Shown here: piece by piece, positions 34,832 to 43,715 of the stretch
Layout of the letters: each line of letters opens with the position of its first letter
How positions within the stretch are numbered: position 1 is the stretch's first letter
Source: CAIVAT01 sp964473485
Lineage (GTDB): Bacteria; Bacteroidota; Bacteroidia; Bacteroidales; FEN-979
Direction of reading: 5' to 3'
Assembly (NCBI GenBank): GCA_964473485.1
Contig: CAYYPH010000004.1
Coordinates: 1 to 64,000 of the forward strand
DNA: 64,000 bases
Notes under the pieces: model-generated
Database searches by the model: none
What the model saw: the letters and a program-made list of their open reading frames with translations, nothing else
What the model was told of the DNA's origin: nothing
Position numbers and translations under genes: made by a program

Positions 34832-36337
34832 TCAGGTTGGTTTTTTAAATTCGAGGGTGAAGGTGCATCCGCTGGTTTCGTTATTTTTCACGGTGATGGA
34901 GCCGTGGTGTTGCTGCATGACCTGCGCGGCGTAACTGAGGCCGAGCCCGTGTCCCTTGACATTGTGGCGGTCACCGGTCGGCACCCTGAAAAACCGGTCG
35001 AAGACCCGGTGGATGTACTCCTCAGGGATGCCGGGCCCGTTGTCGCTCACCGAGATCCGCACGGAATGGTCATCGCCGCTCAGCGAAACGGCAATCAAGG
35101 GCTTTCCCTCGGCATATTTCAGGCTGTTGTCGACCAGGTTGATGAGAACCCCTTCTACGAACAACTCGTCGATCATGCAGTCGTACCTTTCACCGGGTGC
35201 ATCGATCACCACTTCGGCCCCTTCCTGTTCCAGCCGGGGTTTCATCGACCGGATCACTTTTTCGGCCAGCCTCTTCAGGTCGGCTTCGCAAACATTGATC
35301 ACCCGGCGGTTCTCCTCGAGCACCGACAGGTTCAGCACCCGGGCGATCAAGCCGTCGAGCCGTTCCATTTCGAGCGAGGCCATGCGGAGGTATTCGGCAG
35401 TGACTTCGGGATCGCTCTTCATGCCGAAACTGCCCAGCGATTCGAGCGCCACCCTGACCGTGGCCACCGGTGTTTTGAGTTCGTGGGTGATGTTGCTGAT
35501 GAAGCTGTTCCGCAGTTCGTTCAGCTGTTCCTGCTTCCGCAGGGTTCGAAAGGCAAAGAGAAAAGATCCGGCCGTAAGGACCAGCAGCACCAGCGCAAAG
35601 AGGACCTGGGGCAGGATCTGCCTGACAAGGTACCAGTAGAAGTGGCTTACCGCCGCCCTGACTGAACCCGGGAAACTCTTTTCCGAAGGAATGATCATGG
35701 ACCTGCGGGAGACAGTCGGATGCATGGATTTGGATGTTATCATGGCGACCCTGAAATCAAATCCACGCTGCTCCAGCTTTCCGGCAAAGATCCGTCGTAT
35801 CATGGCCGTGTCAGGTTCACGGGGGAGGAGTTCTTTCAGGGTCATGCGTCCGTGTAAAGTATCCACCGCCTGGCCTACGATAAGCCGGATGCTGCGCAGT
35901 ACCAGGTTCCCGGTATCTTCACGCATCAAATCTGCATGAGGCGTCGGGGTCTTCATGCTGAGCGAGTCGGAAACGTCGATCTTGTATACGATCTGTTGAT
36001 GTTGGTTCTTATCCATGGTTCCCCTGACAGAACCGGTGCGGTTGATGTATAACACATTGGTATCGACCCTGGTGGTGACACTTGCAAACCCTTTCCGGTT
36101 TTTCATCAGCGGGTTGACCACGTTGATCATTAAAACAGAATCCATTGCCTGCACCTCGGTTTCGGTAAACTGGCGTTCGAGCTCCCGGGTCAGGACCTCC
36201 TTTTCGTACCCATACCGGCCTATCAGCCAATGGACCACGAACCCGAAAAGCAACGCCCAGCTCAGCGCCATCATGAATCCCGCCAGTTTCAGATGTCTCT
36301 TTTTCCCCATTCCCGTTTTCATCTGTTTATTTTTCAT
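34832..36337 (-). CDS. Sensor histidine kinase (RprX-like)
   Basis: Start chosen at ATG 36337 (MKNKQMKTGM; 501 aa); upstream in-frame Met codons exist, at 36373 and 36412, but the sequence there is not typical. Two membrane helices (MMALSWALLFGFVVHWLIG near the N-terminus and ILPQVLFALVLLVLTAGSFL about 250) enclose a ~210-residue periplasmic sensor. HisKA with phospho-histidine in SNITHELKTPVATV, then HATPase blocks NLVDNSLKYA (N box), VSDNGPGIP (G1) and GHGLGLSYAAQV (G2). It pairs with the downstream response regulator and is divergent from GLPGLI/receptor genes, which may be its targets. Confidence 0.88.
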   Translation of the reverse strand: MKNKQMKTGMGKKRHLKLAGFMMALSWALLFGFVVHWLIGRYGYEKEVLTRELERQFTETEVQAMDSVLMINVVNPLMKNRKGFASVTTRVDTNVLYINRTGSVRGTMDKNQHQQIVYKIDVSDSLSMKTPTPHADLMREDTGNLVLRSIRLIVGQAVDTLHGRMTLKELLPREPDTAMIRRIFAGKLEQRGFDFRVAMITSKSMHPTVSRRSMIIPSEKSFPGSVRAAVSHFYWYLVRQILPQVLFALVLLVLTAGSFLFAFRTLRKQEQLNELRNSFISNITHELKTPVATVRVALESLGSFGMKSDPEVTAEYLRMASLEMERLDGLIARVLNLSVLEENRRVINVCEADLKRLAEKVIRSMKPRLEQEGAEVVIDAPGERYDCMIDELFVEGVLINLVDNSLKYAEGKPLIAVSLSGDDHSVRISVSDNGPGIPEEYIHRVFDRFFRVPTGDRHNVKGHGLGLSYAAQVMQQHHGSITVKNNETSGCTFTLEFKKPT

Positions 36338-36407
36338 TCTTTCAGCAAATTCCGAATCTTCGCCAATAATCATGCTCCTGTGTGTAAAATTGTATTGGCA
36401 TGAATGT

Positions 36408-36444
36408 TTCAATTATCCATTGTCCATTGTCCATTGTCAATTGT
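36408..36444. repeat. Heptanucleotide array (CCATTGT)n
   Basis: CAATTAT, CCATTGT three times, CAATTGT in tandem, in the leader region of the kinase gene. It is followed by a 10-bp direct repeat, TTAACCTTAA, between 36484 and 36504. Confidence 0.85.
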
Positions 36445-36541
36445 CGACAAATTTACCCCATTCTTCGCCATTTCCTTCCCCCATTAACCTTAATTAACCT
36501 TAATTGGCCGGGCATTAACCTTCGGGCGCCGGGGAGGCGCG

Positions 36542-36549
36542 TAGCTTTG
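36542..36549 (+). promoter_or_regulatory. -7 element (TAGCTTTG) of the GLPGLI operon
   Basis: Exact TAnnTTTG match 29 bp before the GLPGLI gene start. A weak -33 (TTCG, 36521-36524) lies 17 bp upstream. Confidence 0.55.
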
Positions 36550-36578
36550 CCGCCAGTAATCATCAAAAAAAACAAAAA

Positions 36579-37340
36579 ATGAAAACCATGCGATTTATTC
36601 CCATTCTGCTGCTTGCCTGCATCGCGGTGAACGGCCAGGTACCCGGCGAAGCCAAAACATCCGGAACCGTCAGGTACGATGAAAAGATGAAACTTGAGAT
36701 CAAGCTCGAAGGCGAATCGGCTGCCTATTCCGAAATGCTGCCAAAAGAGCGCACAGAGCAGAAGATCCTCTATTTCTCGCCCGAAGCCTCCCTGTATGAG
36801 TCGGCGACGGACATGGCAAAAAATGAAATGGTGGAACAGGAGGGCGCCAACGTTGTGGTGCAGGTGTACCAGGACAACAACAAGGTGTACCGGGACCTGA
36901 AAGAGAACCGGAGGTATGAGCAGCGTGATTTCATGACCCGCCAGTTCCTGATCGAATCGGACCAGGGGGCGACCGACTGGAAACTGACCGGCAACCAGCA
37001 AACCATCGCCGGTTTCCCTTGCCAGGAGGCGGTGCGCGAGGAAGAGGGCCGGAAAATCCGCGCCTGGTTCACTCCCTCCATCCCGGTGCCGACTGGTCCG
37101 GGCAACCAGGGCAATTTGCCTGGGATGATCCTGGCGGTGGATGTGAACGACGGCCAGCGGACGGTCACGGCCACATCGGTTGATTTCACCCCGGTGGATG
37201 CAAAGAAACTGGTGAGACCCAAAGAGGGAAAGAAAGTGACGGCGGAGCAGTACAAAAAGATCGTTGATGAAAAGATGAAGGAGATGGGCGCGGAAGGCGG
37301 CGGCAGCGGGCAACAGGTGATGATCAGGATTTCGAGGTAA
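36579..37340 (+). CDS. GLPGLI family protein
   Basis: A 253-aa exported protein (signal to VNGQ). It has the GLPGLI-family order: conserved W-x-L-T in TDWKLTGNQQTIAGFPCQEA, then FTPSIPVP and the name-giving motif in variant form, NLPGMILAVDVN. Family members are secreted proteins of unknown function, nearly always next to a TonB-type outer-membrane receptor, as here (63 bp gap). Downstream in the same direction is a RiPP precursor, and GLPGLI genes are known near peptide-type natural-product loci, but whether they act together is inference. Confidence 0.85.
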   Translation: MKTMRFIPILLLACIAVNGQVPGEAKTSGTVRYDEKMKLEIKLEGESAAYSEMLPKERTEQKILYFSPEASLYESATDMAKNEMVEQEGANVVVQVYQDNNKVYRDLKENRRYEQRDFMTRQFLIESDQGATDWKLTGNQQTIAGFPCQEAVREEEGRKIRAWFTPSIPVPTGPGNQGNLPGMILAVDVNDGQRTVTATSVDFTPVDAKKLVRPKEGKKVTAEQYKKIVDEKMKEMGAEGGGSGQQVMIRISR

Positions 37341-37392
37341 GTCAAAAGTCAAAGTCAAAAAGAAAAAATCAAAATCAAAAAGAAAATTCAAA
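37341..37392. repeat. A/T-rich heptamer-like repeats between GLPGLI and receptor genes
   Basis: GTCAAAA, GTCAAAG, TCAAAAAG, ATCAAAA, ATTCAAAG-type units in tandem fill nearly the whole 63-bp spacer. The period is less regular (6-8) than elsewhere. Confidence 0.7.
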
Positions 37393-37403
37393 GCGGAAGC
37401 GGT

Positions 37404-40163
37404 ATGATAGTAAGGATTCTGGTTTTGTTGGCGTTGATTTTCCCGGTGGCGGTGGGTGCGCAATCGCATTTGGTTTCGGGGGATGTGCTGGATGAAAAGG
37501 GAGGGGGGCTGGGTTTTGCCACGGTGGCGCTGCTGCACCCGGCCGACTCTACCCTGGCGTTTTTCGGGATTACCGACACCCGGGGCCACTTCGCTATCCG
37601 CAATGCCAAAGCGGGTGCTTACCTGCTGCAGGTGGCGTACATCGGCTACCAGACCCTTTACCGGAAGGTCACTCTTCAACCGGGAGGCGAGGGCGACTTT
37701 GGTGCTATCATCATGAAACCCGCACCGTTGAATCTCGGCGAGGTGCAGATCACCGGTGACCATGTGCCGTTGCTGATCAAAAAAGACACCCTCGAATACA
37801 ACGCGGCCGCTTTCAGGACCAAGCCCGACGCCGTGGTCGAGGACCTGCTGCGAAAGCTGCCGGGACTGGAGGTGGACCGTGCGGGAAACATCAAAGCAGT
37901 TGGCGAAGACGTGAAGAACGTGCTGGTCGACGGCAGGGAATTCTTCGGCAACGACCAGAAGGTGGCCACGAAGAACGTGCCGGCCAACGCGGTAAAAAAG
38001 GTGCAGGTGTACGACAGGAAATCGGACGAGAGCGAGTTTACCGGCATCAGCGACGGAAGTCGCGAAAAGACGGTGAACCTGGTGTTGAAAGACGACAAGA
38101 AGAAGGCCCTGTTCGGCGATGTGATGGCAGGAGGGGGAACAGGCGGTCACTACCAGGCAGGCGCTAAAGTATACCGCTTCACCGGGGCCAATCAGTTTGC
38201 CGCCCTTGCGATGATCAACAACATCAACCAGTCTGGCTTTTCGTTCTCCGATTACCTCAGTTTCAACGGGGGGCTGGGCTCGCTCGGCGGGGGCGGTTCC
38301 ATCCGGATCGGCATCACCTCCGGCAACGACTACCCGGTGAATTTCGGGCAGCCGGTCAACGGGCAGGTGACGTCGGGAGCGGCAGGGGTGAATTTCTCGC
38401 ACGAGTTCCGTAAAAACAACCGGTTTTATGTCAGTTACCTGGGTAACGCTTCGGAAACCCGCCTCGACCAGCAGATCCAATCACAGAACTTCATCCCTGG
38501 CGGATCATTCTACCAGCAAAAAACAACATCTTCCACCGATGAGAACTGGGTGCACCGGGTCAATTTCGGATGGAAGAACCGGATCGACTCAATGCAGAAC
38601 CTCGTCGTTTCGGGCGGGGCATCGCTCACCAACGCCCGGGGGTCGGGCGGATCGGCAACCCTCAGCGTGCGCAACGACAGCCTGATCAATCGCCTCTTAA
38701 GCGCCAGTTCCGACCGGGGCGACCGGTTTTCGGGCAACTTCAGGGCATCGTACATCAACAAGCTGAACCGTGACCGCACCAACCTGAAGATTTCGGGAGA
38801 TGCCTCCTGTTCCCTGGGATTCGGCTATATAAAATGGCAGGACAGCACCGCGTATTATTTCCCTGAAATGATCGTCGGTTCGCGGCAGTACCAGGACAAC
38901 ACCACCAGCCGGTTCAACGGGGAAGCCGCCCTCTCGATCACGCAGCGGACGGGGCCGAACCATCACCTGGAGCCCATGGTCGAGGCGGGTTACAGCGCTG
39001 AATTGATCGACCGGAAACAGGGGATCCCGGCCGAAACGGAGATCGTCATCGATTCGCTGAGCCCCCGCTTCAACAGCCGTTACTACTCCCTGAAGCCGGG
39101 ACTCCGCTTCAGGCTGAACACGCAGAAGACACGGTTTTCAGTGACGGCCCGGTTCGAAGGCGGCGTCATGACCAGCCGGCTGAACGATGAGGAGGCGGAA
39201 CACCGTGAAGTGCTGCGGTTCACTCCTTCTCTCAACTATGAATACGAGTATGCGAAAGGGAGGAGGCTGGCATTTTCTTACGCGTCGCGGGTAAGCACTC
39301 CGGCCGCCTCGCAGCTGCTGCCCGTGGTCAACAACATCAACCCGCTGGTTCTTACCACCGGCAACCCTTCCCTCGAACCCGAGTACGTCCATGATGCTGC
39401 GCTGAACTGGTGGCTTTTCGATCAGTTTTCATTCACTTCCCTTTTGACATCCGCCAGTTTCAACTATACCGGCAACAAGATCAACTGGCGCCAGGAGATC
39501 AACGACAGCCTGCAGCAGCGGCTCATGCCGGTGAATGTCCCCGACGACTGGTCGGCCGGGCTGTCGGTCGATTTCTCGACCCCGCTGAAGAAACTGGGGC
39601 TCACCTTCCACACGAGCCTGCGCGAAAGCTGGAACCGGGGCATCACAGTGGTGAACGGCGCCGAAAACATCAACACCAACCTCACCCACCGCATCACCGT
39701 GAGTTTCGACAACCGGAAAAAGGAGAAGTGGGACGTCAATGTTGGCGGCTCGCTGACGCTGACCGATGCCCGGTATTCGCTGCAGGAGTCGTTGAACAAC
39801 CGCTATTTCGACCTTGGCTATTTCGGCGAGGCCCGGTTTACCCCGAACGATCGCTGGAGTTTCTCCGTCACTGCCGACGTGGTCAACTACAATGCACGAA
39901 CCTTCAACGACATGGTGAACATCCCGCTGATCGGGGCCGAGGTCGGTTTTTACTTTCTGAAATACAACCGGGGCATGCTCACCCTTACCGGGTTCGACCT
40001 GCTGAACAGGAACACCGGCATCGAGCGGGTCAGCGAACTGAACTACCTGCGCGAAACCCGTTCAAACATCATCGGTCGGTACGTAATGTTGTCGTTCAAG
40101 TACCGGCTGAACAAATTCAAGGAACAGTCGGGGCTCGACATCCGGATCAACAACCGGCGGTAG
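37404..40163 (+). CDS. Outer-membrane beta-barrel receptor with carboxypeptidase-regulatory domain (GLPGLI partner)
   Basis: A 919-aa protein. Signal peptide (1-19, VGAQ), CarboxypepD_reg-like domain (about 23-105: LVSGDVLDEKGGGLGFATVA ... VAYIGYQTLYRKVTL), plug-like domain (DAVVEDLLRKLPGLEVDRAG, NVLVDGREFFGNDQKVATKN) and a long barrel of the OMP_b-brl_3 kind ending DIRINNRR. The standard RGG plug signature of SusC-type receptors is replaced by the LVDGREFFG pattern typical of GLPGLI-associated barrels. It probably moves a peptide or protein across the outer membrane. Forms an operon with the GLPGLI gene. Confidence 0.85.
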   Translation: MIVRILVLLALIFPVAVGAQSHLVSGDVLDEKGGGLGFATVALLHPADSTLAFFGITDTRGHFAIRNAKAGAYLLQVAYIGYQTLYRKVTLQPGGEGDFGAIIMKPAPLNLGEVQITGDHVPLLIKKDTLEYNAAAFRTKPDAVVEDLLRKLPGLEVDRAGNIKAVGEDVKNVLVDGREFFGNDQKVATKNVPANAVKKVQVYDRKSDESEFTGISDGSREKTVNLVLKDDKKKALFGDVMAGGGTGGHYQAGAKVYRFTGANQFAALAMINNINQSGFSFSDYLSFNGGLGSLGGGGSIRIGITSGNDYPVNFGQPVNGQVTSGAAGVNFSHEFRKNNRFYVSYLGNASETRLDQQIQSQNFIPGGSFYQQKTTSSTDENWVHRVNFGWKNRIDSMQNLVVSGGASLTNARGSGGSATLSVRNDSLINRLLSASSDRGDRFSGNFRASYINKLNRDRTNLKISGDASCSLGFGYIKWQDSTAYYFPEMIVGSRQYQDNTTSRFNGEAALSITQRTGPNHHLEPMVEAGYSAELIDRKQGIPAETEIVIDSLSPRFNSRYYSLKPGLRFRLNTQKTRFSVTARFEGGVMTSRLNDEEAEHREVLRFTPSLNYEYEYAKGRRLAFSYASRVSTPAASQLLPVVNNINPLVLTTGNPSLEPEYVHDAALNWWLFDQFSFTSLLTSASFNYTGNKINWRQEINDSLQQRLMPVNVPDDWSAGLSVDFSTPLKKLGLTFHTSLRESWNRGITVVNGAENINTNLTHRITVSFDNRKKEKWDVNVGGSLTLTDARYSLQESLNNRYFDLGYFGEARFTPNDRWSFSVTADVVNYNARTFNDMVNIPLIGAEVGFYFLKYNRGMLTLTGFDLLNRNTGIERVSELNYLRETRSNIIGRYVMLSFKYRLNKFKEQSGLDIRINNRR

Positions 40164-40386
40164 ACGGGAGGGGATATCTGTTATGCATGCCGACTTCATT
40201 GCAGGATCTTGAATGACGTTTATCCCAAGAAATGCTGGCGATTTGTCGCCATGCCAGGGTAACCTGTCGGGTGCTCCCCGTTGCTGCGTTGTTCAACCAT
40301 TTTCATCTTCAGGTTACCATTTGCAAAATCATGCCGCTTTTCAGCGCCAAAAAGCACCCGGCTGATCCAACTTTTCTCTTTTTTCG

Positions 40387-40394
40387 TATATTTG
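40387..40394 (+). promoter_or_regulatory. -7 element (TATATTTG) of the RiPP precursor
   Basis: Exact TAnnTTTG match, 47 bp before the precursor ATG. It indicates that the precursor can be transcribed separately from the receptor operon. Confidence 0.6.
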
Positions 40395-40441
40395 AAAAGG
40401 TTCGTCATCCATGGACCAACCCATCATCAATCCGTCCCATT

Positions 40442-40747
40442 ATGAAAAACAGACACGAATTACAGCAGCAGATCATTGAAAAAGCAATGAAGGATGAGAA
40501 TTTCAGAAAGCAGCTCATCCAAAACCCCGCCGGCGCCCTGAACGGGGCCTTTGGTTTTAACATTCCCCAGGGATTTGAAATTGAAGTGCTGGAAGAGACA
40601 CCGAAAAAACTTTACATCGTACTTCCCCCAAACCTCAATGAAAATGCAGGCGACGAACTGAGTGAAGCAGAACTCAACAGCGTGGCCGGTGGCTCCTTCC
40701 TCGACTGTATGACCTTCTACACCTGCGGCGGGTCGCAGTGCTGCTGA
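40442..40747 (+). CDS. NHLP-type RiPP precursor with four-cysteine core
   Basis: ATG 40442 gives 101 aa; the open frame continues upstream but there is a promoter in between. Residues 1-84 form a nitrile-hydratase-like leader: helical MKDENFRKQLIQNPAGAL, then FNIPQGFEIEVLEETPKKLY and IVLPPN, an acidic linker (GDELSEAELNS) and the double-glycine cleavage site VAGG (81-84). The 17-residue core is SFLDCMTFYTCGGSQCC: four Cys (89, 95, 100, 101) and four Ser/Thr, suitable for thioether, azole or disulfide formation. Leader families like this are cut by PCAT-type (C39 peptidase) exporters. No modification enzyme or exporter is in this window. Confidence 0.8.
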   Translation: MKNRHELQQQIIEKAMKDENFRKQLIQNPAGALNGAFGFNIPQGFEIEVLEETPKKLYIVLPPNLNENAGDELSEAELNSVAGGSFLDCMTFYTCGGSQCC

Positions 40748-40771
40748 TTAGCCTTAAGAAAGACCGGTCGT

Positions 40772-41047
40772 TCAATGAGAAAAACCGAAATGTGCTGATT
40801 TTGTTTTTTTAAGGTGGTCCCTGAGGTATGTAATCTTCTGCCTGATCCATGTTACAGATGCATGGATCAGGGTGCGGCCGTTCATTCTCAGGTAATCGGT
40901 TACCTTGAGAATGGCCGCCACGACCAGCAGAAACCCGGCCACCGCCATCATTAACATCAGCCCGTCACTCGCATAGCCCTTGGAAGCAAACGATTCTGAC
41001 GATATTCCCACAGTCAGCACTGTTAAAACAAAGACTGCTTTTTTCAT
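40772..41047 (-). CDS. Small membrane protein, unknown
   Basis: A 91-aa protein with a signal peptide (MKKAVFVLTVLTVGISSESFA) and one membrane helix (LMLMMAVAGFLLVVAAILKV), then a basic helix (WIRQKITYLRDHLKKTK) on the cytoplasmic side. Convergent with the RiPP precursor, 24 bp away. No family recognised; a role in the peptide pathway cannot be shown. Confidence 0.55.
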   Translation of the reverse strand: MKKAVFVLTVLTVGISSESFASKGYASDGLMLMMAVAGFLLVVAAILKVTDYLRMNGRTLIHASVTWIRQKITYLRDHLKKTKSAHFGFSH

Positions 41048-41107
41048 ACAGCATGAGATTTTCGAAACTTATAAAGGTAAGGATTTTTTAGCTAACCTGC
41101 GGCAGGC

Positions 41108-41740
41108 TTATTTCGGCCTCCACCGGTAATAATATCCGTCGCGGATCTGCTTGATCACGTCGTACAACGCGCCAGCCCAATAGTTCCGTATGCCGAAGCC
41201 CGATGGTTTTCCCAGTATGCTTTCGCAAAGCAGGATCTCCCCTTTGGGCATGCCGATGACCACAAAACAGAAGGCGGCCTCCTTTTCGGACTTGTCGAGG
41301 TATTCGGCAATGAAGAGAAAACCATATCCTTTTTTCCCCTTGAGGTTATATTTTGCCACGAAATCGCGGATCTCATCCGGTTTGTAATGGATCTTGTTTA
41401 ACGATTCAATCTTGTCGACAGCCGTTTGCGCATTGATCGCTGTGATGTCAGCAATGTCGTACAGGATGTTCTCTTTCTGCAGCATCGCTGCGAAATCATA
41501 CTTTTTTCTTTCATCGATGACCAGCTTGTTCCAGGCAGGAAAGTAGGTGTCGCGCAACTGCCCGGCATCCTTCTCCCCGGCCCCCATGAACTGGGAGAAA
41601 TTGCCGATAACTTTCACGTGCGAATAGTCGATGCCCAGGTAGGTCACCGTATCCCCGGTCGTAAAGAATGTTTTCAGGTCCTGTGCCTGCAGGAGGGTTG
41701 CCAGGAGCAAGCCGGTCAACAACACAGCTGGTTTTTTCAT
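41108..41740 (-). CDS. Secreted protein of unknown function
   Basis: Start taken at ATG 41740 (210 aa), because MKKPAVLLTGLLLATLLQAQ is a proper signal peptide; the longer frame adds 20 non-signal residues. The mature part starts DLKTFFTTGDTVTYLGIDYS and includes FCFVVIGMPKGEILLCES and YWAGALYDVIKQI. It is alpha/beta in character without recognised catalytic residues; probably periplasmic. Confidence 0.6.
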   Translation of the reverse strand: MKKPAVLLTGLLLATLLQAQDLKTFFTTGDTVTYLGIDYSHVKVIGNFSQFMGAGEKDAGQLRDTYFPAWNKLVIDERKKYDFAAMLQKENILYDIADITAINAQTAVDKIESLNKIHYKPDEIRDFVAKYNLKGKKGYGFLFIAEYLDKSEKEAAFCFVVIGMPKGEILLCESILGKPSGFGIRNYWAGALYDVIKQIRDGYYYRWRPK

Positions 41741-41828
41741 ACGTTCAATTTTCAGTAAAAGTAGAAAAGGTTTTCCGGAAATCAATCGTTTTCTTTCCAC
41801 TTTTCAGGCGCCAAAAAGATCCTGAGCC

Positions 41829-41899
41829 ACCTGCCCCGGACCTCGACCGGGGCAGGTAGGTCAGCCCGGGAAAACCCATACCAGAGGATACCGGGCTGA
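41829..41899. terminator. Two adjacent palindromic stem-loops
   Basis: ACCTGCCCCGG (41829-41839) pairs with CCGGGGCAGGT (41847-41857) over a 7-base loop. TCAGCCCGG (41861-41869) pairs with CCGGGCTGA (41891-41899). They lie 42 bp beyond the stop of the LytTR regulator gene (minus strand) and may end its transcript, although the T-run comes only after several more bases. Confidence 0.5.
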
Positions 41900-41940
41900 A
41901 AGATAGGGTTCATACAGGGTTAAAATCTTCACAGAAAATC

Positions 41941-42666
41941 CTAAAAGCCAGCCAGCCCCAATGCCTCACGAATCAGCGGTTTGTAAAGATTTCCCGCGGG
42001 AATTGTCATCTCGCCAACCTTCAGTGTATTACCGGTGAAATGATCAACCCGGGCAAGGGCAACAATGAATGAGCGGTGAACCCTGAGAAACCGTTCAGGC
42101 GGCAGCTTCCGGTAAAAACCTGCCAGGGTCTCCCTGATCACATACCGATGATTGATGCAATGGATCTTAAGATAATTGCCAAATGATTCGACAAACAGGA
42201 TCTCTGAAACGGGGAGCCTCGTTTCGCCCGTATCTGTTTTTATTTCAACAAAACCAGCTTCCTGGCCGACATCCGACCTGACGGGATGCTCCGGTACCTG
42301 CCTTTCCCGTGCAAAACCGGCGCTACGGTTGACAGCTTTGCAGAAACGCTGAAAGGAGAAAGGTTTCAGCAAATAGTCGGCCACGCCATGCTCAAAGCCC
42401 TCCAGGGCGTATTGGCGGTAAGCCGTGGTAATGATCACAGCAGGTTTTGAATCCAACGATTCCAGAAACTCCAGCCCGCTCATCCCGGGCATGTTGAGGT
42501 CAAGAAAAATCAGGTCGACGGGGTTTTGCCGTAAAAATTGCAGGGCCTCCGGCGCATTGCTGCAGGTTGCCAGGAGTTCAAGCCCGGGCATCCGTTTAAT
42601 GTACGACTCGAGCAGGCGCTGCGCCGGCTTCTCATCTTCGGCGATGATACAGGTCATCGTTTTCAT
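41941..42666 (-). CDS. LytTR-family response regulator
   Basis: A 241-aa regulator. The receiver has IIAEDEKPAQ, phospho-acceptor D in LIFLDLNMPGMSG (about 55), TT in ITTAYRQYAL and K in YLLKPFSFQRF. The LytTR DNA-binding domain covers about 140-235, with ILFVESFGNYLKIH and FLRVHRSFIVALARVD. Its ATG overlaps the kinase stop by 4 bp. Targets unknown; LytTR proteins bind imperfect direct repeats. Confidence 0.9.
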   Translation of the reverse strand: MKTMTCIIAEDEKPAQRLLESYIKRMPGLELLATCSNAPEALQFLRQNPVDLIFLDLNMPGMSGLEFLESLDSKPAVIITTAYRQYALEGFEHGVADYLLKPFSFQRFCKAVNRSAGFARERQVPEHPVRSDVGQEAGFVEIKTDTGETRLPVSEILFVESFGNYLKIHCINHRYVIRETLAGFYRKLPPERFLRVHRSFIVALARVDHFTGNTLKVGEMTIPAGNLYKPLIREALGLAGF

Positions 42667-43703
42667 GTTGTTTCCGAAATTGTCAGTGCTGCATGAAACT
42701 CGTTACCTGCCACACCGGTTTCCAGTGAACTGCGCCCCGGATAGATGATCTGTAACCTTTTCCGGAGGTTGGCAAGGCCGTTCCCGGCATTTTTCTCCAG
42801 CGATGCAGCATTGTTCTCCACGATGTTATTGACGGTTGAAAAGACAATGCCCTGCGCGTTGCAGGATAAACGGATCATCACCCTGTTTTTCAGTTTATCG
42901 GCGCCGATGCCATGTTTGAAACAGTTTTCGACCAGCGGAATAAAAAGCAAAGGGGCGACATTGCGGTCGGTAAAACCAGGATCCACCTGAAATTCAATGG
43001 TGCACTGATCATCCAACCTGATCTCCTCAAGGCTCAATATATCTTCGATAAACCGGATCTCATCCGACAAACGGACCTGGTCGTTCTTTGCGGCCTCGAG
43101 CACATAATGCATTACCGAGGAAAGTCTCAGCAGGGCATCGGGTGCATTTTCATGCCGTGTGACCACCAGGGAGTAGATGTTGTTGAGCGTATTGAACAGG
43201 AAGTGCGGATTGATCTGGGCCTTCAGAAGATCGAGTTCGGCCTTGAACTGCCTGGCTTCCGTCTCTTTAAGGGCCAGTTCGAGCGTAAGCTGTTTTGCCA
43301 GGGCTTCGTTCAGTTTCATCTGGTGCACGACACCGCTGCGGAAATAGTGCACACCCCGGTAGATCAGGAAAAAGATGATGATGGACAAGAGCGTATTGCT
43401 CTCTGCTTCAGGATTCTTTACGACCAGCTTGAAGATCATAAAGTTTGCCAGACCAAAAAAGGCGAGGGTTGCACACGAGGCCAGGGCAAAATGCCAGTAT
43501 TTTCTTTTCAGGAAAAACCGGGTGAACCAGTAATCGAGCAAAAGCACCGGAAGGATAAGCGGCAGTACAAAACCCACGCTGTTGCGGAGGGCAAGCAATG
43601 GGTTGAGAATGGTGAGGAATGTCAGAAAGATCAGGATCCAGGCTGAGAGCCAGAAAATCAGGAAGAACCTTCCAATGGTTTTGAACGATGCGATGAAATG
43701 CAT
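42663..43703 (-). CDS. LytS-like sensor histidine kinase
   Basis: A 346-aa kinase with four predicted N-terminal membrane helices (FFLIFWLSAWILIFLTFLTI, VGFVLPLILPVLLLDYWF and two more), a coiled stretch (MKLNEALAKQLTLELALKET), the His_kinase domain with LKAQINPHFLFNTLNNIYSL (phospho-His in NPHFLFN) and a HATPase domain (FIPLVENCFKHG, GNGLANLRKRL). Forms an operon with the LytTR regulator. A -7 element lies 4 bp before its ATG, suggesting leaderless mRNA. Confidence 0.9.
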   Translation of the reverse strand: MHFIASFKTIGRFFLIFWLSAWILIFLTFLTILNPLLALRNSVGFVLPLILPVLLLDYWFTRFFLKRKYWHFALASCATLAFFGLANFMIFKLVVKNPEAESNTLLSIIIFFLIYRGVHYFRSGVVHQMKLNEALAKQLTLELALKETEARQFKAELDLLKAQINPHFLFNTLNNIYSLVVTRHENAPDALLRLSSVMHYVLEAAKNDQVRLSDEIRFIEDILSLEEIRLDDQCTIEFQVDPGFTDRNVAPLLFIPLVENCFKHGIGADKLKNRVMIRLSCNAQGIVFSTVNNIVENNAASLEKNAGNGLANLRKRLQIIYPGRSSLETGVAGNEFHAALTISETT

Positions 43704-43707
43704 GTAG

Positions 43708-43715
43708 CAAAAATA
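43708..43715 (-). promoter_or_regulatory. -7 element (TATTTTTG) adjacent to a start codon
   Basis: CAAAAATA (plus) is TATTTTTG (minus). Only 4 bp separate it from the LytS ATG at 43703, so the transcript would begin at or about the A of the start codon. Confidence 0.45.

Noticed and set aside
36453..38480. 675-codon minus-strand open frame
   Set aside because: Antisense shadow of the GLPGLI and receptor genes; low-complexity composition and no domain.
40232..40441. 70-residue extension of the RiPP precursor
   Set aside because: A TATATTTG promoter lies inside it, and the leader family starts with the helix at MKNRHELQ.
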